NCBI GenBank assembly: GCA_001817345.1
Contig: MHIE01000005.1
Coordinates: forward strand, 1 to 43,523
Length of the DNA: 43,523 nucleotides
Reading direction: 5' to 3'
Origin: Candidatus Buchananbacteria bacterium RIFCSPHIGHO2_01_FULL_44_11
GTDB taxonomy: Bacteria; Patescibacteriota; Patescibacteriia; Buchananbacterales; UBA6539
The first letter of the stretch is position 1, and every line of letters starts with the position of its first letter. The position numbers were made by a program, and so were the translations under genes. A model generated the notes under the pieces. The model saw nothing but the letters and a program-made list of their open reading frames with translations, was not told the origin of the DNA and searched no databases. Below are positions 36,636-43,523 of this stretch, one piece after another.

Positions 36636-36655
36636 ACTTTATTACTGTACCAAGA

Positions 36656-37147
36656 TTAGTTTAATTGATTATTAAAGTATTGATTGATCGCCATACCGAC
36701 GTAATTAGTTAAAATAATCACAATCACCGCGATGAGCAGGTGCTCGGAAATAACATTGATTGGTTTTTCTTTTTGACTTTTAGCGATTTTGTAACTCAGA
36801 ATACTTAAAGTCAATAAGCCCCAGGCAATACTAACGATGACGGCCGTGGCGATCTCAAAAACCAGGACGGGGAGAACAAAAGTCAGGGCAAACAAAAATT
36901 TTGCCAGAAAAGTAAAAACAGTTGAAAGCCAAATTTCTTTTGGCGTGTGAACGTTTTCTGACTCTTCGGAAATATGGATGCCCAGGGCGTCAGAAAACGC
37001 ATCGGCAATGGCAATAGTCAGGATGCCGCCTAAAACCACCAGCCTTGAGTTGGTGCTGGAATTTAATCCAACCATTAAGCCCAGGGTGGTGATTATCGCC
37101 GAAGTCAAGCCAAAGCTAATCCCAGTTTTTAAAGAATGTTCAATCAT
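36656..37147 (-). CDS. VIT1/CCC1-like membrane protein
   Basis: Multi-TM, ADAFSDALGIHISEESE. Confidence 0.65.
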   Translation of the reverse strand: MIEHSLKTGISFGLTSAIITTLGLMVGLNSSTNSRLVVLGGILTIAIADAFSDALGIHISEESENVHTPKEIWLSTVFTFLAKFLFALTFVLPVLVFEIATAVIVSIAWGLLTLSILSYKIAKSQKEKPINVISEHLLIAVIVIILTNYVGMAINQYFNNQLN

Positions 37148-37306
37148 TATTTTTTTTATTAAGTTTCTATTTGCAGTATAGCAAAAAAATGCCCATTAAG
37201 CGATGGTTAATCTTGTTTTTTTTGGTTTTGAGCGCTATAATCAAGTTGAAGATTTTAACAATTTAGCTGGCCTGATTTTTTAGCGCCAGCGGTAGAGAGG
37301 GAAAAT

Positions 37307-38077
37307 ATGGAAAATAATAATCCGGTTAATTCTTGGCGCAGTCCCAAGGTTATCCTAAGTTTAGTCGGCCTGATCTTAGTCGCAGGTATTGTCACGGTCG
37401 CCATCTTGCGCGACCGGTTGGTCAGCCCGCCCCAATGGCAAGTATCAGTCACCGGTCAGGGCAAAGTCAGCTATCAGCCTGACATTGCCATTGTCTCTTT
37501 GGGCGTCCAAATTGACAAAGCCGCCAGTGCGGAAGTTGCCTTACGCAATTTGAATCAACGGACCGAAAAAATTATTACTGCCGTTAAAGCGGCTGGGGCG
37601 GCTGAAGCCGACATTAACACCCAAGGCTTTTCGGTTTACACCCATTATGATTTTATTGATAACGTTTCTCAGGCTAACGGTTACGATGCCGTTCAGCAGC
37701 TGGCGATTAAAGTCCGAGACATTAATAACCAAAAGAGTTTAGTGACCGAAATAATTAAAGCGGCGACGGAAGCTGGTGCCAACAAAGTTGACGGCATTAC
37801 TTTTGAAGTTTCTAATCTGGAAGCCTTAAAGCAAGAGGCCCGGGTTAAGGCCATTGCCGATGCTAAGCTCAAAGCGGTGGAACTGGCCAATACCGCCGGC
37901 GTCAGGTTAAAAAAGATTGTTGGCTGGTGGGAAAATATGATCCAGGTGCCCGGTTTTCAGACGCCTTATTACCTTGATGGTAAAGGCGGTATGGGTGGCG
38001 GTGGCGGCAACGGCGTTATTCCCAGCGGGCTGCAGGAAATCATTATTGATATTGGTGTCAATTATCAGATTAAGTAG
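37307..38077 (+). CDS. SIMPL-domain (DUF541) protein
   Basis: VTGQGKVSYQPDIAIVSLGVQ...ARVKAIADAKLKAVELANTAGVRL. Confidence 0.9.
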   Translation: MENNNPVNSWRSPKVILSLVGLILVAGIVTVAILRDRLVSPPQWQVSVTGQGKVSYQPDIAIVSLGVQIDKAASAEVALRNLNQRTEKIITAVKAAGAAEADINTQGFSVYTHYDFIDNVSQANGYDAVQQLAIKVRDINNQKSLVTEIIKAATEAGANKVDGITFEVSNLEALKQEARVKAIADAKLKAVELANTAGVRLKKIVGWWENMIQVPGFQTPYYLDGKGGMGGGGGNGVIPSGLQEIIIDIGVNYQIK

Positions 38078-38094
38078 GCTTTTTGCCATTAACA

Positions 38095-38145
38095 ACCCCG
38101 CCCTTTCTTGCCGACAGCAAAGCCGGCAGAAAGGGCGGGGTTTTG
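38095..38145 (+). terminator. strong intrinsic terminator
   Basis: CCCCGCCCTTTC..GCCG / CGGC..GAAAGGGCGGGGTTTT. Confidence 0.9.
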
Positions 38146-38162
38146 TATCATTCTAATTAATC

Positions 38163-38648
38163 CTAGGGCTGGATCAGAATTTGGACGGCGTTATAGGCGA
38201 TATCGTCGCCTGACCGGCAATCAATAATGGCCGTATGGGGCAGTTTGTCGCTAGACATTGTGACTGTCTCAAATTCGTAGCCCCAGAGCCGATGCGGTAC
38301 GCCGTCAATAGTAATCTCGTGACCGTCAGCCGAGCGGTTATCTAGTAGAATTTTTGTGCCATTCTTGACAGTCATCGATGTCGGATTGGGTAAACAGTTT
38401 GGAGCAAACTGGATTCGGTAGCCTTCAAACTGTTCCATTGCCTGTTGGTAGTTTGACGGGTTAGCTACGCTACCGGCGGTTCTTACTTTTTGACCCAACT
38501 CTTCGCCAGTGTCTTTTCTGGGACTGATAATGCTGCCGTATGACCCAAAGTCAGTTACTTCGTTGGCAATGGCATAGATGCCAATGCCGGCGAGCACGCC
38601 AACGGCAAAAACTATAATGAGCGGCACAATTTGGATTTCTTTACCCAT
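38163..38648 (-). CDS. hypothetical membrane-anchored protein, possible cupredoxin-like fold
   Basis: N-terminal TM; NGTKILLDNRSADGHEITIDG. Confidence 0.5.
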   Translation of the reverse strand: MGKEIQIVPLIIVFAVGVLAGIGIYAIANEVTDFGSYGSIISPRKDTGEELGQKVRTAGSVANPSNYQQAMEQFEGYRIQFAPNCLPNPTSMTVKNGTKILLDNRSADGHEITIDGVPHRLWGYEFETVTMSSDKLPHTAIIDCRSGDDIAYNAVQILIQP

Positions 38649-38694
38649 ATATTTTTATGGATTATTTAATCCCTCCCTTAGATTACTTCGTCAA

Positions 38695-38955
38695 CTAATT
38701 TTCACTTGGTTGGCCAGATTGCAGATCTATAATCAATTGACGCATCATCTTTTTTTTCATACTTTCCAGGTGATCGCTTTCCAGTTTGGCGGCAGGAGAC
38801 TGCCTGTAATATTTTAGGTAGCCGCTTGGTCGGTAACGGTTCCAGGTTTGGCCCAGTTCGTCACTGCCCAAGTAATCAAGCAGAAAAGAATCAAGATTCC
38901 TGTCGGCCCGATCAATTTTTTTCATTAATTCATAAGAATATTGGCCAATAGTCAT
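38695..38955 (-). CDS. hypothetical protein
   Basis: 86-aa ORF in an otherwise empty interval. Confidence 0.4.
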   Translation of the reverse strand: MTIGQYSYELMKKIDRADRNLDSFLLDYLGSDELGQTWNRYRPSGYLKYYRQSPAAKLESDHLESMKKKMMRQLIIDLQSGQPSEN

Positions 38956-39084
38956 AGGAGTGTAGGTTAATTATTAGTGGCACTGAGTTTTGTGCTGGTG
39001 AGTACGGCCCGGTACTTTAGTCTATTTAATCCTACAATATTACTATGAATATTCTATGAATTTTAGTTTTAGAATTATTGCCGC

Positions 39085-40107
39085 TTAAATTGGCAATAAG
39101 ATTGAAAAAGTGGCGCCGTGGCCCGGTCGGCTTTTGACCATCACTCGGCCGCCATGTTGCAGCATGATTTCTTGGACAATAGTTAGCCCCAGTCCGGATT
39201 TAATGGCGCCGCTTTCGGCTGCGGCCGCTCCTTTGTAAAACGGTTCAAAGATTTTTTTTTGTTCCCACCAGTCTATGCCTGGGCCGTGATCTCTAACGGC
39301 GATATGTACGTTTCTTTTAGCTATCGTGAGCGTGAGTGTAATTGATTTGCCGACTGGTGAATGAAAAATCGCATTTTTAAGTAAATTCATCAGGACTTGT
39401 TCAATTGCCACTTTATTAGCGTTGATTTCTACTTGGTTATTAGTTTGGTTGTCGTAGATGATGTTGATGTTTTTTTGCCGCGAGAGAAGCTGGCAGCGCT
39501 CAATGATATCTTGGACAACCTCCTCAATGTTGATTGGTGCCATGGGTAATTTTTTTAAATTACGTTCAACGGTACTCAAATAAAGCATGTTTTTGATAAT
39601 CAATGATAAACGATCAGTTTCATGGACGGAATTTTCCAGGATTTTAATTGCCCCTTCTTTGGTGAGTGATTCTTTATCAAGCAAAGCGACTTCGGTTGAG
39701 GTTTTAATAATAGACAGCGGGGTTTGTAGCTCGTGGGAGGCGTTAGCGATAAAGCGGCGCTGACGCTTTAGGATTTGGTTAATATTGTGGAGAATTAAGC
39801 CGATAAAAAAAGAAGCAGAAATCATTACAAAAATCATCACCGCTATATAGATTCTGATTTCCAAGGTGTCTATTTGGCTGCCTAATTCTTGGCTGATAAT
39901 TTTTTGAGCGTCGGTGGATAAAGCGCTGGTATTTAAAATGTTGGCAAAAATTTTATCTCTTTCATAGCGAAAGATGGTGAAAAAAGTTAACCCCATCAAT
40001 AACAAGGTGACCAGTTTCAAAGTTACCAGCTGAAAGCCGATTCGTCGGACGCTGTTATGGCGTAATCCGGTAACCCACGCTTTGAACTGTTTGTATGAGG
40101 CTGCCAT
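39085..40107 (-). CDS. two-component sensor histidine kinase
   Basis: FIANASHELQTPLSIIKTS H-box; N, G1 (DHGPGI) and G2 (GLGLTIV) boxes. Confidence 0.95.
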   Translation of the reverse strand: MAASYKQFKAWVTGLRHNSVRRIGFQLVTLKLVTLLLMGLTFFTIFRYERDKIFANILNTSALSTDAQKIISQELGSQIDTLEIRIYIAVMIFVMISASFFIGLILHNINQILKRQRRFIANASHELQTPLSIIKTSTEVALLDKESLTKEGAIKILENSVHETDRLSLIIKNMLYLSTVERNLKKLPMAPINIEEVVQDIIERCQLLSRQKNINIIYDNQTNNQVEINANKVAIEQVLMNLLKNAIFHSPVGKSITLTLTIAKRNVHIAVRDHGPGIDWWEQKKIFEPFYKGAAAAESGAIKSGLGLTIVQEIMLQHGGRVMVKSRPGHGATFSILLPI

Positions 40108-40726
40108 TTTTGTCTTTTAATTTTTTTCGTAAATTTTTAACATGGACGTCAACAATATTGCTGAACGAGTCAAAATCGTCTCCCCACAAGTGTTCAATGA
40201 TCTGTTCCCGGGTCATGACCTGATTCGGGTGGCGCATTAAATATTCCAACAGCATAAATTCTTTATTGGTCAGATAAACTTTGCCGCCGTCGTGACTCAC
40301 TATCCGGGTCTGGGGGTTCAATTCTATATTCCGGATTGTTAGTTTATCGCCAATGACCTGGTGGGGCCGGCGGAGCAGGGCTCGAAGTCGGGCCAGCAAT
40401 TCCTGGAAAGAGAACGGCTTGACTACGTAGTCATCTGCCCCGGCGTCTAGTGCCGCCACTTTGTCTTCTTCAAAGTTTCTGGCGGTTAAAACCAAAATCG
40501 GTAGATAAATACCCAGCTGACGTAAACTGCGGCAAACGTCAAAACCGTCCAGGTGGGGCATGACTAAGTCTAAAATTAAAACATCGTAATCCTCAGCGCT
40601 CATTTTTAGCCTTTGCAGGCCGCTTTGGCTGTCAGCGACGTAGTCAACGGCATAGCCGACTTTTTCTAGTCCAAGTTTAATCGCTGCCGCTAATTTTATT
40701 TCATCTTCAATAATCAAAATGCGCAT
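40055..40726 (-). CDS. OmpR/PhoB-family response regulator
   Basis: MRILIIEDEIKLA, DVLILDLVMPHLDG, winged-helix C-terminus. Confidence 0.97.
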   Translation of the reverse strand: MRILIIEDEIKLAAAIKLGLEKVGYAVDYVADSQSGLQRLKMSAEDYDVLILDLVMPHLDGFDVCRSLRQLGIYLPILVLTARNFEEDKVAALDAGADDYVVKPFSFQELLARLRALLRRPHQVIGDKLTIRNIELNPQTRIVSHDGGKVYLTNKEFMLLEYLMRHPNQVMTREQIIEHLWGDDFDSFSNIVDVHVKNLRKKLKDKNGSLIQTVQSVGYRITP

Positions 40727-40979
40727 AAATGCTATTAATTATAATCTGTTTTAAAGATTAAATTTAGCACTGTTTCGTGAATTTTTGATGAAGATTAGGG
40801 GCTTATCCACATTTTATCCCAACCAGTTTATTCCCAGTTTTTTACTAGGTATTACGTTGGTCGTGATGGTTTATTTATTCTACCCCGCCTGCGCTTTTAA
40901 AGCTATGGCTCGCTACGCCGAAGCGTTAGCGAGGCGAGCGGGCAAGCATCCTTCGCCCTACAAGCTTCGGCGGGCAAGC

Positions 40980-41009
40980 AAAAAATCGCCTGAGAGGCGA
41001 TTTTTTGAT
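40980..41009. terminator. bidirectional hairpin terminator
   Basis: AAAAAATCGCCTGAGAGGCGATTTTTTG. Confidence 0.8.
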
Positions 41010-41029
41010 CTAACTTTGACGAAGATAAT

Positions 41030-41227
41030 TTAGATCTTTTTTACTTGAACCGCAGCAGCACCCTTGGGGGTTTCAACGACGTCAAAACTGACTCGGTCCC
41101 CTTCGCGCAGTTGAGAAAACTCAACTCCGTCAAGTTCGCTGGCGTGAAAAAACAAATCTTTTTCCTTACCTTCTTGGCTGATGAAACCGAAGTTTTTATC
41201 AGTCAATTTCTTGATTGTACCTTCCAT
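41030..41227 (-). CDS. cold-shock domain protein
   Basis: MEGTIKKLTDKNFGFISQEGKEKDLFFHASEL. Confidence 0.96.
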   Translation of the reverse strand: MEGTIKKLTDKNFGFISQEGKEKDLFFHASELDGVEFSQLREGDRVSFDVVETPKGAAAVQVKKI

Positions 41228-41458
41228 AGAAAACGAAGAAATGAAGTGAATTAATTGCCTAGATAGTAGTAGAAATTCGACTTTATTTCTACGTAAACTA
41301 TGCTTGGTGTCTTATCGTTTTGCAACGACAGGACTCGGCCTACCCAACCTATTCGGTCAGATTAAGGCCATGTTGGTTAACTTTTGACCTGAAAAGGACT
41401 CCTCGCTCCGAGGCAGCCCGATAATCTAAGTCTATGTTAATTTAACCTTACGAATACC

Positions 41459-41487
41459 AGTCTAGCACACTTTCGGCTTTTTGTCCA
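41459..41487 (-). promoter_or_regulatory. promoter of the cold-shock gene
   Basis: Minus strand TGGACA (41487-41482), 17-nt spacer, TAGACT (41464-41459). Confidence 0.6.
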
Positions 41488-41500
41488 GGGCCGGCTAATA

Positions 41501-42721
41501 TTAGTCAATCGAGCGGTTTTTCAGCTGTTGGCAGCTTGTTTCCAGTGAAACTTTAACCCGCTCTTTTTCCTGATTCTCCCAGCTATTAACCTCTGTTTGC
41601 AGCTGGTTGATTTCTTGTTCCAGAGTGGCTAGCTTGGCTTGCCGTTTATTATTATCGGCCTGACTTTCGGCAATAATTTTATCAATCACGCCGTTATTAA
41701 TATGCTGGGTTTTTAAAATGTCAATTTCTTCCTGAGTGATATCAGCCGACGGTAAGGGAGCGTTGGCCGCGCTTTTAATTAACTCCGTAGCAATTTTTAC
41801 CGGATCACCTAAGCTGTCCACCGCTTCCAGGGCGACATTAACACCAACCGATTTGACTTTGCCGCTGACTTCACTAGTATCAATCGCCAGCGATGAATCA
41901 CCGGGAATTATTCCCTGGACCACTTTAAGTCCGGCGCCGATCGTCTCGGCCGCGGCGCCGGTCGTCAAAAGCTGGGAGTATGATTCGCCCAGGCCTTGGC
42001 CGCTTTGGACCGTAGTATAAGTCACCCAGGACAGCCGCCAGAAAGCCTTAAGCAGGTTGGTTTTGATATTTTGGACCAAAGCCGCTTTGTATTCCTGAAG
42101 TTCAGCCTGCATCTGGTTTTCAATTTCAATGTCGCGTTCCAGGCTAAACGCTTCAACCATTTTGGCCACCATGGTTTCATAGGTGGTTAAAGTTTGTTTG
42201 GCTTCGTAACTGCGTTCTTCAAACGGAATCACTTCGTCAATGTCGGAATATTTTTTCCAGTCTTGGTCAAACTCATCTGGCTTAATTTTGCAGTCAGCCG
42301 TCAGCGGTCCGTCCGGGACAAATTCTTCCTCAGTCGCCTGAGACTCATCCGCGGCGCTGACGCAATTGCCGTCTTTGGCCAGGTAGCCTTCATCACAATA
42401 CTGGCACTTATCCTTTTTGAAAATGCCGCCCTGGGCGACGCAGTTGTCGCCAAAGCTAGCCAGTTGTAAAGAAAGCCATTTATCAAATTCCGATTGGACA
42501 TAGTCGTTTGCCGCTCCCTTTTTCAGGCCAATGGCGTCGCAGAATTCATTATGAAAAGCACATTTACAATACTGAAAATTAATTTGGACGCCGCAAAAAT
42601 CGTCTTTAATGTCCGGATAAGAAAACTTGGTGGCTTGGCCGTAGCCTTTATTGGAGCAGCCGGTTAAAACCAAGGCCAACCCGGCAAATAATAAAAGAGT
42701 TGTTTTTGACCAATGATTCAT
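41501..42721 (-). CDS. hypothetical cysteine-containing lipoprotein
   Basis: Lipobox LVLTGCSN; coiled-coil C-terminus. Confidence 0.7.
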   Translation of the reverse strand: MNHWSKTTLLLFAGLALVLTGCSNKGYGQATKFSYPDIKDDFCGVQINFQYCKCAFHNEFCDAIGLKKGAANDYVQSEFDKWLSLQLASFGDNCVAQGGIFKKDKCQYCDEGYLAKDGNCVSAADESQATEEEFVPDGPLTADCKIKPDEFDQDWKKYSDIDEVIPFEERSYEAKQTLTTYETMVAKMVEAFSLERDIEIENQMQAELQEYKAALVQNIKTNLLKAFWRLSWVTYTTVQSGQGLGESYSQLLTTGAAAETIGAGLKVVQGIIPGDSSLAIDTSEVSGKVKSVGVNVALEAVDSLGDPVKIATELIKSAANAPLPSADITQEEIDILKTQHINNGVIDKIIAESQADNNKRQAKLATLEQEINQLQTEVNSWENQEKERVKVSLETSCQQLKNRSID

Positions 42722-42765
42722 ACTTTACTTTCATTATAGCAGTCTTATCTAAAAAACCAAGCGTT

Positions 42766-43050
42766 CTAAATCTGTAGTCCCAGAAATTCAAAAATGGCGC
42801 CCGCGACGCCTTGGCCGGACAATTCAGGATTATTAATCAAGATTTTTTGGTCGGCCAGGCTGGTCAAAAAACCAGTTTTTAGAATAATTGCCGGCGTCAT
42901 CGGATGAATTGAGTGATCATAGCGCCGCCAGTTAAAAGCGTAGTAGCCGCGCATGTTGCGGGTGACGTTGGGGTCAATTTGTAGCTTGGTCGCCGCCGCG
43001 TAATTTTTTTCTAGAGCTTGTATAAATGACTGGCTCAGCGTTTTTTATCC
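42766..43050 (-). pseudogene. N-terminally truncated N-acetylmuramoyl-L-alanine amidase
   Basis: SIHPMTPAIILKTGFLTSLADQKIL...FLGLQI amidase C-terminus; in-frame TAA upstream, no N-terminal catalytic region. Confidence 0.6.
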
Positions 43051-43148
43051 GAGTCGTGGATGACCTTATGACTTATTTAATTATTTTACCTTTAAGGCCG
43101 ACCGCATCAGCCGGTAAATGTGATATCACGAATAACAATAAATATGTA

Positions 43149-43177
43149 TTGACAAACGATAAGGACTAGATTAAGAT
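43149..43177 (+). promoter_or_regulatory. promoter of the last (partial) gene
   Basis: TTGACA (43149-43154), 17-nt spacer, TAAGAT (43172-43177). Confidence 0.7.
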
Positions 43178-43185
43178 GTAGATAT

Positions 43186-43523
43186 ATGAATATTTCAAGA
43201 AAAAAATTCGTTATTCTCTTCATCATTTCTGGGTTCGCTTTTATGTTTATCACTACCACGCTTTTGGGGTCAACAGGCCCCCGAGGATTCCCTAAGCACC
43301 CAGACTCTTTCCTGGGAACGGCATCACCAACAGCCTGGAAGAATACCGTAGCCACAATTATATCGCCTATCAAAATTGTTTTAATAGGACCTTTGTTACT
43401 TTCTACCGATTTTTTGCGGGATGATCCACCACCTCCATTTATTGGTATCTATCTTATTTTCTACTGGACTATTCTTGCCTCAATTATTCATTATCTCCTC
43501 CGCAAAATAAACATTCTTAAAAC
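43186..43523 (+). CDS. hypothetical membrane protein, truncated by window end
   Basis: Open frame MNISRKKFVILFIISGFAFMFITTTLLGSTGPRGFPKHPDSFLG... to the window edge; absent from the supplied track. Confidence 0.6.
   Translation, partial: MNISRKKFVILFIISGFAFMFITTTLLGSTGPRGFPKHPDSFLGTASPTAWKNTVATIISPIKIVLIGPLLLSTDFLRDDPPPPFIGIYLIFYWTILASIIHYLLRKINILK

Noticed and set aside
38163-38648. Functional copper protein (cupredoxin)
   Set aside because: Fold resemblance is weak and the usual C-x(n)-H-x(n)-M ligand set is not evident; left as hypothetical.
43107-43373. 88-aa minus ORF at the window end
   Set aside because: Opposite a better-supported plus-strand frame with a consensus promoter.
1-43523. 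CRISPR array, cas genes, prophage or IS transposase
   Set aside because: No regular direct-repeat/spacer array and no recognisable cas, integrase or transposase translation in the track.

Overview
The window looks like a chromosomal segment from a small-genome bacterium. I infer Candidate Phyla Radiation / Patescibacteria from gene content and style, without any search. Recognisable genes include infB-rbfA, nrnA-like DHH, clpP, rny-ymdB, HU, pilT, rnc, nusB, rpmF, gyrA, rpsA-like, ftsH, a pilB/gspE-type ATPase, tsaE, tsaD, a two-component system, a cold-shock gene, a HigBA/RelE-type toxin-antitoxin pair next to a sodium:solute symporter, and a flavin electron-transfer cluster (NqrB/RnfD-like + ferredoxin-reductase fusion, ApbE, FMN-binding protein). 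RNA features are tRNA-Arg(TCG), tRNA-Lys(CTT), a tRNA-Cys locus, a SAM-I riboswitch and a promoter/terminator-bounded ncRNA candidate. The most unusual signals are: (1) a nested tRNA-Cys locus, in which the two halves of a canonical tRNA-Cys are separated by about 285 nt of paired sequence carrying a second tRNA-Cys, followed by tandem 59-bp repeats of the 3' half; (2) a recurring CCCGTTAGA...TCTAACGGG leader helix whose 3' strand abuts SD-less start codons, with covarying flanking pairs; (3) a SAM-I riboswitch upstream of only a 62-aa zinc-ribbon protein; (4) a tRNA-like ncRNA; and (5) several palindromic repeat families with compensatory differences. All calls come from reading sequence and ORF translations; no database search was run.
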